A stretch of DNA of 64,000 bases from contig NZ_BJFL01000009.1 of assembly GCF_005405885.1 (NCBI RefSeq), forward strand, positions 62,001 through 126,000, read 5' to 3'. A program made the position numbers and the translations under genes. The notes under the pieces were generated by a model. That model was not told the DNA's origin. It made no database searches and was given only the letters and a program-made list of their open reading frames with translations. Source of the DNA: Gandjariella thermophila (GTDB taxonomy: Bacteria; Actinomycetota; Actinomycetes; Mycobacteriales; Pseudonocardiaceae). Shown piece by piece: positions 17,241 through 24,578 of the stretch. The number at the start of each line of letters is the position of its first letter. Within the stretch, counting starts at the first letter, position 1.

Positions 17241-18068
17241 TCAGCCGCGCCGCCGGCGCCGCAACCCGTACCAGGCGAACCCCGCCGCGGCGACCGCTCC
17301 GATGCCGACCGCGGCCGCCGCGACGGCGGTGCCGGACGGGGTCGGAATCCTGGCGCGCAGCGAGATCGGGTCGGAGAAGGTGAGCACCGGCCAGCCGCGC
17401 TGTGCGGCGATCTTTCGCAGTCCACGGTCCGGGTTGACCACGGTCGGGTGGCCGACCACCTCCAGCAACGGCAGGTCGGTGATCGAGTCCGAGTACGCGT
17501 GGCACTCGGCCAGGTCGTACCCGTTCTGCTCGGCGAGTTGCTTGGCCGCGATGGCCTTGTTCTCGCCGTAGCAGTAGAAGTCGATCTCGCCGGTGTACTT
17601 GCCGTCGTTGACCACCATGCGGGTGGCAATACTGTGGGTGGCACCCACCATCTTCGCGATCGGAGCGACGATCTCCGCACCGGAGGCGGACACCACGACC
17701 ACGTCGTGGCCCTCGTGCTTGTGCTCCGCGATGAGCTGGGTCGCCTCCCGGTAGACCAGTGGATCGACGATGTCGTGCAGGGTCTCCTCGACGATCGCGC
17801 GGACCTGCTCGACGTCCCATCCCTCGCACAGCGCGGTGAGATGGGCGCGCATACGATCCATTTGGTCGGCGTCCGCGCCGGCCTGCATGAACACGAACTG
17901 GGCGTACGCGCTCTTGAGCACCGCGCGCCGATTGATCAGGCCCTCCTGGAAGAAGGGACGGCTGAAGGCGAGTGTGCTCGACTTGGCGATGACCGTCTTG
18001 TCCAGGTCAAAGTACGCGGCGACGCGGCTGCCGGAAGAGGGCGCGGCGCCGCTGCTGGGCTCGGTCAC
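17241..18068 (-). CDS. HAD-superfamily IB phosphatase with C-terminal membrane anchor
   Basis: 275-residue protein close to the mycobacterial Rv3661/Rv0505c family (SerB-like by name, substrate uncertain). HAD motif I is FDLDKTVIAKSS, motif II VVVSASG, and motif IV is in AYSDSITDLP. It ends with a hydrophobic helix (AVAAAAVGIGAVAAAGFAWY) and an Arg cluster, so it is membrane-tethered with the catalytic domain cytoplasmic. The GTG start at 18068 follows a TATGCT -10 by six bases, so the mRNA is probably leaderless. It is divergent from ssd, as in mycobacteria. Confidence 0.88.
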   Translation of the reverse strand: MTEPSSGAAPSSGSRVAAYFDLDKTVIAKSSTLAFSRPFFQEGLINRRAVLKSAYAQFVFMQAGADADQMDRMRAHLTALCEGWDVEQVRAIVEETLHDIVDPLVYREATQLIAEHKHEGHDVVVVSASGAEIVAPIAKMVGATHSIATRMVVNDGKYTGEIDFYCYGENKAIAAKQLAEQNGYDLAECHAYSDSITDLPLLEVVGHPTVVNPDRGLRKIAAQRGWPVLTFSDPISLRARIPTPSGTAVAAAAVGIGAVAAAGFAWYGLRRRRRG

Positions 18069-18574
18069 ACAGACAGCATAAGTGCCGTTACGCAATTGTC
18101 GGCGTGTCCCTCGAAAGGACAGGGCGCATCACCCGGCTGCGGGGAGATACAGTAGACGCCGTCCGGTGGTTACCGGACGGGTTCAGCTCGACCCCCCGGG
18201 GCTGAACCTGATGACGACCCCCGTCCCTCCCCCCTGGCGGGGGTCGTCCCATATCCAGCGGCGGTGACCCGCGCCGACGCAGGTCCCGGAGGCCACTCGA
18301 AGCCCGCGGGTCCCCGCAAGCCGCAAACCGGGATCGGGTCGCGCGGAGCCGAGACAACCCGCGCCCATCATGCCGGGCCCCACCGACATTTCTCGGCCTT
18401 CGTGGCGTGCCGCCGCGGCCCTGTCCACAGCCTCACCGGTTGTCCACAAGTTGATCAGCGGCCGTTGCCGCCGGCTCGGGCCGGCGGGAGCGTGGTCGCG
18501 GATCGGCGGAGGGCCGCCCGAGCGCCTCGCCGCCGGAAGGCGGCTGCTGATCAGGGTCGACAAGGGGGGACACG
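18069..18574. other. Divergent intergenic region with three tandem hairpins and DnaA-box-like sites
   Basis: About 500 bases with no supported gene. It carries the start of the HAD transcript, then three consecutive inverted repeats (18159-18248), and two DnaA-box-like nonamers: CTGTCCACA (18421-18429) and TTGTCCACA (18440-18448). The rest shows nothing I can name. The ssd/tad promoter must be in its right part. Confidence 0.5.
18159..18248. other. Three tandem stem-loops
   Basis: In sequence: CCGTCCGG / CCGGACGG (18159-18180), GTTCAGC / GCTGAAC (18181-18207), and GACGACCCCCG / CGGGGGTCGTC (18213-18248, perfect 11 bp). The last resembles a terminator. The cluster could be the structured end of a small RNA or an attenuator in the ssd leader. 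Confidence 0.5.
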
Positions 18575-19657
18575 ATGGAGACGAAACGACCACTCGTGCT
18601 GGCCGACGACGAGGCGGTGCTCGACGAACTGCTGCGGTTGGCCGCCGCGGCCGGCTGCGAGTTACACCGCGCACCGGATGTCGCCGGCGTGCGCGCGAAA
18701 TGGTCGACCGCCCCGCTGGTGTTGCTGGATGAGACCGGCGCCGTGCGGTGCGCCGGGGCGGGGCTGGCCCGCCGCCCGGGGGTGCTGGTGGTTTGCCCCG
18801 GGGACCCGCCGCCGGAGGTGTGGCAGGCGGCCGTCCGGGCCGGTGCGGAACACGTCCTCGCGCTGCCGCTCGCCGAGGACCTCCTGGTCAACGCGTTCGC
18901 GGACGTGGTGGAGGCGCCGGCGCATGCGGTGGGGAGGGTGCTGGCCGTGCTGGGCGGCCGGGGCGGGGCGGGTGCCTCGGTGCTGGCCGCGTCCGTCGCC
19001 CATGCCGTGCTACGCGGCGGCGGCCGCGCGCTCCTGGTCGACTGCGACCCACTGGGCGGTGGCCTGGACCTGGTGCTCGGAGCGGAGGGCGAGGCCGGCC
19101 TACGGTGGCCCGAGCTTGCCCTGGCCAGCGGAAGGGTTTCGGTTGCCTCGCTGCGCTCGGCGCTCCCCGGGCGGCGGCACGGCGGCGGCTCGCTGACCGT
19201 CCTCTCCTGCGACCGCGACGGTCCCGGCCCGGTGGCGGAGGCGGTGGCCGCCGTGGTGGAGGCGGGGCGGCGAGCCGGTGAGACGGTTGTCTGCGACCTG
19301 CCGAGGCACCTGCCGGAGCCGGCGTGCGCCGCACTCGACCGGGCCGACCTCGCGGTTGTGGTGGTGCCCGCCGAGGTGCGGGCCTGCGCCGCGACCAAGC
19401 GGGTCGCCGAACGCGCCCGCGAGCGCGGCGTCGAACTGCACGCGGTGGTGCGCGGGCCGGCGCCCGGCGGCCTTTCACCAGAAGACGTCGCCGCGGCCGC
19501 CGGGGTGCCGCTGCTCAACGCGATGCGACCGGAACCGGGGCTGTCCCGGGCCCTGGAACGCGGTCGGGTGCCGGCCCGGCCACGCGGCCCGCTGGTGGCG
19601 ACGGCCAGCGCGGTGCTGTCCGCGTTGCGTTCGGCGGGCGCGGAGCGGCGGCCGTGA
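18575..19657 (+). CDS. ssd: Ssd, CpaE/MinD-like septum-site/pilus ATPase homologue
   Basis: 360-residue protein equal to mycobacterial Rv3660c. The N-terminal 120 residues look like a receiver-type CpaE domain; the rest is a MinD/ParA fold with deviant Walker A GGRGGAGASVLA in which the signature Lys is replaced (usual KGGxGKT), then LLVDCDPLGGGLDLVL. It probably binds nucleotide poorly and acts in polar localisation of the Tad machine and in division control. ATG 18575 has GGGGGG five bases upstream. It leads the tad operon and is joined to tadA by a linker frame. Confidence 0.9.
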   Translation: METKRPLVLADDEAVLDELLRLAAAAGCELHRAPDVAGVRAKWSTAPLVLLDETGAVRCAGAGLARRPGVLVVCPGDPPPEVWQAAVRAGAEHVLALPLAEDLLVNAFADVVEAPAHAVGRVLAVLGGRGGAGASVLAASVAHAVLRGGGRALLVDCDPLGGGLDLVLGAEGEAGLRWPELALASGRVSVASLRSALPGRRHGGGSLTVLSCDRDGPGPVAEAVAAVVEAGRRAGETVVCDLPRHLPEPACAALDRADLAVVVVPAEVRACAATKRVAERARERGVELHAVVRGPAPGGLSPEDVAAAAGVPLLNAMRPEPGLSRALERGRVPARPRGPLVATASAVLSALRSAGAERRP

Positions 19658-19755
19658 CCGGCCGTCAGCCACGCGGCCTGCCGCAGGTGCATCTGGTGCG
19701 CTCTGGCGACGCGATCGCGGTCGCGTGCGAACTCGCCGAAAGGGAGGGGCGATGA
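19654..19755 (+). CDS. Small linker ORF between ssd and tadA (33 aa)
   Basis: GTG overlaps the ssd stop (GTGA, 19654-19657) and its TGA overlaps the tadA ATG (ATGA, 19752-19755). The 33-residue product begins VTGRQPRGLPQVH; the linker after tadC begins VTGRRPGDRR. It carries AAAGGGAGG for tadA in its last codons. No domain. Confidence 0.42.
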   Translation: MTGRQPRGLPQVHLVRSGDAIAVACELAEREGR

Positions 19756-20921
19756 GCGCGGATCTGGTGGAGCGGGTGCGGCAGCGGCTGGCCAGCACCG
19801 GCGCCGGCGTGACGTTCGCCGCGGTTGCCGAGGCGGTGCGCGCCGAGGCCGGTGGTGTCGTCGGCGACGCCGACGTGCTCGACGCACTGCGCGTGCTGCG
19901 GCAGGAGTTCGTCGGCGCGGGTCCGCTGGAGCCGCTACTACGCGATCCCGCCACCACCGACGTGCTGGTCACCGGCCCGCACGAGGTCTGGGTGGACGGC
20001 CAGGACGGCCTGCGGCGCACCGGTGTGCGGTTCCGTGACGACGACGCCGTCCGCAGGCTCGCGCAGCGGCTCGCGCTGGCGGCCGGCCGGCGGTTGGACG
20101 ACGCCCAGCCCTATGTGGACGCCTGGCTGCCGGGCAGCGGCCCTGCCGGGCGGCTCCGGCTGCACGCCGTGCTCCCGCCGATCGCCGCCGGCGGCACCTG
20201 CCTGTCACTCCGCGTACTGCGGCCGGCCGTGCATGATCTGGACGAGCTGGCCCGGTTGGGCACCTTCGACGCGGCGACCGGGGCGTTGCTGCGGGCAGTG
20301 GTACGCGCCCGACTCGCCTTCCTCGTGGTCGGCGGCACCGGCTCGGGAAAGACCACGCTGCTGGCGGCGTTGCTCGGCTGCGTGCCGGCACACGAGCGGG
20401 TGGTGTGCGTCGAGGACGCCGGGGAACTGCAACCTCGGCATCCGCAGGTGGTGCGGCTGATCGCCCGGCTACCCAACATCGAGGGCGCCGGGGAGGTCAC
20501 CGTTCGCGACCTCGTGCGCCAGTCGCTACGCATGCGGCCGGACCGGATCGTCGTGGGCGAGGTCCGTGGCGCCGAGGTGTGTGAGTTGCTGAACGCCCTG
20601 AACACCGGCCACGACGGCGGCGCGGGCACGTTGCACGCCAACTCCCCCGCGGAGGTGCCCGCCCGGTTGGAGGCGCTGGCCGCGCTGGGCGGGCTCGGCC
20701 GGGCGGCGCTGCACAGCCAACTCGCCGCGGCCATCCAGGTCGTGCTGCACGTCCGCAGGGAGTCCTCCGGTGCGCGGCGACTGGTCGAGATCGGCCTGGT
20801 GGAGCGGTCCGCCGACGAGATCCGCGTGCGGGCGGTCTGGCGGTACGCGGACGGTTGGCAGCCGGCGCGGCCCAAGCTCGCCGCGCTGCTCACCGAGCGA
20901 GGGGTGAGCGCGCCATGGTGA
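19752..20921 (+). CDS. tadA: TadA/CpaF secretion ATPase
   Basis: Cytoplasmic hexameric ATPase that powers Flp/Tad pilus assembly. 389 residues. Walker A VVGGTGSGKTTLL, Asp box CVEDAGELQ, Walker B RPDRIVVGEVRGAE and His box GTLHANSP are all intact. GGGAGGGG precedes ATG 19752. The 3' end overlaps the tadB start by seven bases. Confidence 0.96.
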   Translation: MSADLVERVRQRLASTGAGVTFAAVAEAVRAEAGGVVGDADVLDALRVLRQEFVGAGPLEPLLRDPATTDVLVTGPHEVWVDGQDGLRRTGVRFRDDDAVRRLAQRLALAAGRRLDDAQPYVDAWLPGSGPAGRLRLHAVLPPIAAGGTCLSLRVLRPAVHDLDELARLGTFDAATGALLRAVVRARLAFLVVGGTGSGKTTLLAALLGCVPAHERVVCVEDAGELQPRHPQVVRLIARLPNIEGAGEVTVRDLVRQSLRMRPDRIVVGEVRGAEVCELLNALNTGHDGGAGTLHANSPAEVPARLEALAALGGLGRAALHSQLAAAIQVVLHVRRESSGARRLVEIGLVERSADEIRVRAVWRYADGWQPARPKLAALLTERGVSAPW

Positions 20922-21733
20922 GCATGGCTTTCCTCGCGCTCGCCGGCTCCGTGCTGGTCTGGCCGCGCGGTACGGCAAGCCACCGGTTGCGCGCACTGCG
21001 GCCGGAGCCGGACGGTCGGCGCCGCCGGCCACGAAGGCCCGGCCGGCTCGGCGGCACGCTGGCGGTGGCGTGCTGCGGCGCGCTGGGGGCCGCACTGCTC
21101 GGCGTCGGCGGCGGGATCGCCGCCGGATTGCTGGGCGCCACCGCTGTCGGCCGGTGGCGGGCGCGGGCCGCCCTGCGGGCCCGGCTTCGGGCCACCGCCG
21201 CCATGGCGAGCGCTCTCGGCGCCCTCGTCGCGGAACTTCGTGCCGGAGCGCACCCGGCTTCGGCCGCCGAGCGAGCGGCCGCTGACGCCGAACCGATCGC
21301 CGCCCTGGCGATGAACGGCATCGCCGCTGCCGCCCGCCTCGGTGGCGACGTGGCGGTCGCACTGGCCGGCGCGGCCGCCACGCAACCGGTGCTCGGCTGG
21401 GCCTTGACGCAGGTCGGCACGGCATGGACGGTCGCGGACCGGCACGGCGTCCCGCTCGCCGGCGTGCTCGACGCCGTCCGGCGGGACCTGCGGCAGCGGG
21501 TTCGGTTCGCCAAACAGGTACAGGCGCGGATGGCCGGTCCTCGGGCAAGTGCCGCGGTACTCGCTTCGCTTCCGGTCGTCGGCCTTCTGCTGGGCGAGGC
21601 GATGGGCGTCCGCGCGCTGCACGTGCTGGCCACGACCGGCGTGGGCCAGGCGCTGCTGGTGGTCGGTACCACGCTGCTGTGCGCCGGTGTCCTGTGGAGC
21701 GCTCGACTCACCGACCGGGCGGTGTTGCCATGA
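20915..21733 (+). CDS. tadB: TadB-like pilus inner-membrane platform protein
   Basis: 272-residue T2SSF/GspF-type membrane protein. It has an N-terminal helix pair, a cytoplasmic region with the T2SSF core (ALGALVAELRAGAHPASAAE) and two C-terminal helices. ATG 20915 overlaps tadA; GTG 20918 is an equally plausible initiator. The end overlaps tadC (ATGA). Confidence 0.88.
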   Translation: MVSMAFLALAGSVLVWPRGTASHRLRALRPEPDGRRRRPRRPGRLGGTLAVACCGALGAALLGVGGGIAAGLLGATAVGRWRARAALRARLRATAAMASALGALVAELRAGAHPASAAERAAADAEPIAALAMNGIAAAARLGGDVAVALAGAAATQPVLGWALTQVGTAWTVADRHGVPLAGVLDAVRRDLRQRVRFAKQVQARMAGPRASAAVLASLPVVGLLLGEAMGVRALHVLATTGVGQALLVVGTTLLCAGVLWSARLTDRAVLP

Positions 21734-22500
21734 CCGGCTACGCCCTGTCCGTCCTGCTGACGGCGGCCGCGATGCTCATCGCGCCGGTACCGGACGACGC
21801 GCGAGCGAGGCTGGGCCGACTCGCCGTTGCCCGGCCCGGACCGCACGGTGCCGCGCCGGCGACCAGGTCCAGGGGTTGCGGCCCGCCGGCGTGGCCGTTG
21901 CCGGTGGTGGCATCGGTGGCGATCGCTGCCCTGCCCGTCGCCCTGGTCGGCGGGCCGGTCGGTCTCGTCGCCGGTATCCCACTGGGGCTGGCCACGTTCG
22001 CCGCCGTCCGGCGTGCCCTGCGCGCGGAACGCGCCGCTCCCCGGCGCCGAGCCACTTCCGACCCGCTGCGCCTGGCCGCCTGCTGGGACCTGCTGGCCGC
22101 GTGCCTGCGCGCCGGACTACCCGTGCCGGTCGCCGTGCGCATCGTCGCCGAGGAACTGCCCGCAACCCCTGCCGTCGTGTTGCGCCGATCCGGCGAGCTG
22201 ATGGCGCTCGGCGCCGACCCGGTCGCGTGCTGGGCGCCGGCACTGGCCGATCCCGACCTCGCTCCGCTGGCCAGGGCGGCGCGCCGGACCGCCCGGTCCG
22301 GCACCGCGCTGGCGGGGACGGCGACCGAACTCGCCGAGGAGGTCCGATCCGGTGCTCGCGACCACGAGGAGGAACGGGCACAACGGGCCGCCGTGCTGAT
22401 TACCGGGCCACTCGGCCTGTGCTTCCTGCCCGCGTTCCTCTGCCTCGGTGTGCTGCCGGTGGTGATCGCGCTGGCGAGCCGGCTGGTGCCGGCATGGTGA
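21730..22500 (+). CDS. tadC: TadC-like pilus inner-membrane platform protein
   Basis: 256-residue partner of TadB with the same T2SSF architecture. The core is AACWDLLAACLRAGLPVPVAVRIVAE, with closing helices LITGPLGLCFLPAFLCLGVLPVV. ATG overlaps the tadB stop. The stop overlaps the GTG of the next linker frame. Confidence 0.88.
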   Translation: MTGYALSVLLTAAAMLIAPVPDDARARLGRLAVARPGPHGAAPATRSRGCGPPAWPLPVVASVAIAALPVALVGGPVGLVAGIPLGLATFAAVRRALRAERAAPRRRATSDPLRLAACWDLLAACLRAGLPVPVAVRIVAEELPATPAVVLRRSGELMALGADPVACWAPALADPDLAPLARAARRTARSGTALAGTATELAEEVRSGARDHEEERAQRAAVLITGPLGLCFLPAFLCLGVLPVVIALASRLVPAW

Positions 22501-22607
22501 CCGGTCGGCGGCCCGGTGACCGGCGCCGTCCCACCCGAGATCGTCCGGATACGTCCGGATCGAGTTGTCCACGCATGGCTCGTGCGAGCCGAAAGGAGTC
22601 TCAATGA
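22497..22607 (+). CDS. Small linker ORF between tadC and the pilin-like gene (36 aa)
   Basis: GTGA on the tadC stop (22497-22500) to ATGA on the next start (22604-22607). The 36-residue Arg/Asp/Ser-rich peptide ends ARASRKESQ, where the codons AGCCGAAAGGAG also form the next gene's ribosome-binding site. Like the ssd-tadA linker it begins VTGR-P. No domain. Confidence 0.42.
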   Translation: MTGRRPGDRRRPTRDRPDTSGSSCPRMARASRKESQ

Positions 22608-22882
22608 TCGCCTCAAGCTGCGGCATCCGGCCCGACCACGATCTCCGCCCGCGCCGGTCCGGCGGATCCGCGAAGCGGAACGGGTTGACCATGTCCGCGC
22701 GGCTGTGGGCACGGATCGTCACGGGATGGCGGGACGACGCCGGCATGAGCACGGTGGAGTACGCCATCGGCACGATCGCGGCCGCCGCCTTCGCCGCGGT
22801 GCTCTACGCGGTGGTGACCAGCGGCGGGGTGAGTTCGGCGCTCACCAGCCTCGTCGAGCGAGCCCTCTCGGTGCGCTTCTGA
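22604..22882 (+). CDS. Flp-pilin-like protein (DUF4244)
   Basis: 92 residues. A 45-residue leader is followed by a class III prepilin cleavage site, Gly before MSTVEYAIGT with Glu at +5, and one hydrophobic pilin helix. This is the likely major Flp subunit, matching Rv3656c by place. AAAGGAG lies six bases before ATG 22604. The stop overlaps the next ATG (TGATG). Confidence 0.9.
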   Translation: MIASSCGIRPDHDLRPRRSGGSAKRNGLTMSARLWARIVTGWRDDAGMSTVEYAIGTIAAAAFAAVLYAVVTSGGVSSALTSLVERALSVRF

Positions 22883-23310
22883 TGTCCGGCGCCAGCCGTG
22901 CCTCCCTCGCGGCCGGCGTGCGGCCGGCACCTTGCCCGCGGGATCGCGGCGCGGTCACCGTCGAGGCGGCGACCGCGCTCGGCGCGGTCGTTCTGGTCCT
23001 TGCGGCGGCCCTGTCGGCCGTGACGGCCGTGCTCGGGCAACTGCACTGCACCGATGCGGCGCGGGAGGCGGCCCGGCTGGTGGCCCGGGGCGAGTCGGAA
23101 CGGGCGCGGGAAGCCGTGGACCGCATCGCGCCGAGCGGCGCCAGGCTGACCGTGCTGGTCAGCGGTGACACCGCGCAGGTGGAGGTCACGGCTGACCCGC
23201 CCGGCGGCTTTCTTCCCGGCATCCACCTCCGGGCGGACGCCTACGCGGTGCTGGAACCGACCGCCGCCGATGCGTATCCGCCGTCAACCGGCCAAGCAGC
23301 CGCGGGGTGA
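22882..23310 (+). CDS. TadE-like minor pilin
   Basis: 142 residues with a prepilin-type N-terminus: Gly then AVTVEAATALG, with Glu at +5, a hydrophobic helix, then a small extracytoplasmic domain starting with a single Cys (LHCTDAAREAARLVARGE). It corresponds to Rv3655c. It is coupled at both ends (TGATG before, GTGA after). Confidence 0.88.
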   Translation: MSGASRASLAAGVRPAPCPRDRGAVTVEAATALGAVVLVLAAALSAVTAVLGQLHCTDAAREAARLVARGESERAREAVDRIAPSGARLTVLVSGDTAQVEVTADPPGGFLPGIHLRADAYAVLEPTAADAYPPSTGQAAAG

Positions 23311-23681
23311 GGACGAGCATGGGCAGGTCAACCGAACCCGGCGACCGGGGCTCCGCCACCGTCTGGGTGGTCGCCGTGATCGCCGCCGTGCTGGTGGTGA
23401 CCACGGCCGGTGTGTACCTCGGCGCGGCCGTGGTCACCCGGCACCGGGCGGCGGCCGCGGCCGACCTGGCCGCGCTCGGCGCGGCGGTGGACGGTGTGTC
23501 CGGGGAGAGCCCGGCATGCGAGCGCGCCGCCTGGGTCGCCGAGCGAATGGGCACCGCGCTTGTCAGCTGTCACCTGGACGGCTGGGACGCGCTGGTCGAG
23601 GTGACCTCACGACCACCGGAGCCGCTCGCCCGGTTCGGTACCGCGCGCGCCAGGGCCCGTGCCGGGCCCGCGGAGAACTGA
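23307..23681 (+). CDS. TadE-neighbourhood protein with atypical pilin motif
   Basis: 124 residues corresponding to mycobacterial Rv3654c. The sequence before the hydrophobic helix is GSATVWVVAV: Trp replaces the Glu at +5 expected in a processed pilin, so it may not be a substrate of the usual prepilin peptidase. Two cysteines in the exported part (PACERA, VSCHLD) may pair. It is the last gene of the tad operon. Confidence 0.85.
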   Translation: MRTSMGRSTEPGDRGSATVWVVAVIAAVLVVTTAGVYLGAAVVTRHRAAAAADLAALGAAVDGVSGESPACERAAWVAERMGTALVSCHLDGWDALVEVTSRPPEPLARFGTARARARAGPAEN

Positions 23682-23933
23682 TCGGCTCCGGCTACGACGA
23701 GCGGTCGGCCCAACGCGTTGAGTGGAGTTCGTCACGTGCTGGCGTGCGAGATCGACCGGGCCACCAGGACGTCGAACGTTCGGCCCTCCGGCGAAGGCGA
23801 CCTCGTTCGCCGTCTCACACCGACCGGTTGCCGACAGGGAGTTACCAACTCCCCCCTTCGTGCCGTTTGGTTTGGTTGAGGGCGCCGGTGCGGCGCCGCG
23901 GCACAAGGATTGAGGCGACGAGGAGAGTTGGCG

Positions 23934-24578
23934 ATGGACTGGTCGGATAGCTGGCGCGGGGCGTTCCGCATCGAACTGCGGGCGGAGGCGATCGGCCTCG
24001 CCTGGCGCGGTTGGCCCGTGTTGCCCGGTACCTATCCGACGGGTTCGCGCTGGGCGGGGCGCGAGGGCGCCCACCAGGACGGTCCGGTCCCGGTGCACGA
24101 CGACTGGCAGCAGCGGGTCGGCGCGGACGCGGAATCGGTGGCCGCATGGTGGAGCGGCGGCGTGCCATACAGCCTGCTGGTCGCCACCGGCCACCTGCTC
24201 GACGCGGTCGAGGTGGGCGTCGAACTCGGTCGCCGGGCCGCCAGGGCGCTGCGCGGAATCGGCGTCCCGGTCCCGATCGCAGCCACCCCGTCCGGTCGCT
24301 GGCTGTTCCTGGCCGAGTCCGGCCGGCGGCTGCGCCCCGAGCTGGCCGAGTGCGCCGACGTGCGACTGCACAGCACCGGTAGCTGGATCCCACTGCCGCC
24401 CACGCCGTTCGAACACGGCGTGGTGCACTGGCGGGTCAACCCCGAGGTGTGCGGCTGGCGCCTCCCGGCGTCGGACGTCGTGCAGGACGCCCTGGTTTCG
24501 GCGCTGCGCGGCGATGTGCTTCCCGAGCTGGCCACGGCTCAGCCGCTGGTCAGCGCGCACCGCTCGCCGGTCGCCTGA
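23934..24578 (+). CDS. Primase-polymerase-like protein, catalytic residues not evident
   Basis: 214 residues resembling the N-terminal bifunctional primase/polymerase (AEP) fold found on plasmids and phages: AIGLAWRGWPVLPG at the start, a WW-containing segment (AAWWSGGVPYSLLVATG), and ATPSGRWLFLAE. The strand that should carry the catalytic D-x-D reads DAVEVGVE, so activity is doubtful. ATG 23934 follows GAGGAGAG. A perfect CGAACGTTCG palindrome at 23773-23782 lies in its promoter region. Its 3' end overlaps the convergent helicase gene by 40 bases. Confidence 0.7.
   Translation: MDWSDSWRGAFRIELRAEAIGLAWRGWPVLPGTYPTGSRWAGREGAHQDGPVPVHDDWQQRVGADAESVAAWWSGGVPYSLLVATGHLLDAVEVGVELGRRAARALRGIGVPVPIAATPSGRWLFLAESGRRLRPELAECADVRLHSTGSWIPLPPTPFEHGVVHWRVNPEVCGWRLPASDVVQDALVSALRGDVLPELATAQPLVSAHRSPVA

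Noticed and set aside
16747-17571. Plus-strand open frame across the candidate ncRNA
   Set aside because: No ribosome-binding site, odd Arg/Pro/Ala composition, and it runs into the antisense of the HAD gene.
18421-18448. Two DnaA-box-like nonamers as a possible replication origin
   Set aside because: Only two sites, no AT-rich unwinding element and no dnaA, dnaN or gyrB nearby; TTGTCCACA-like words also occur by chance elsewhere here.
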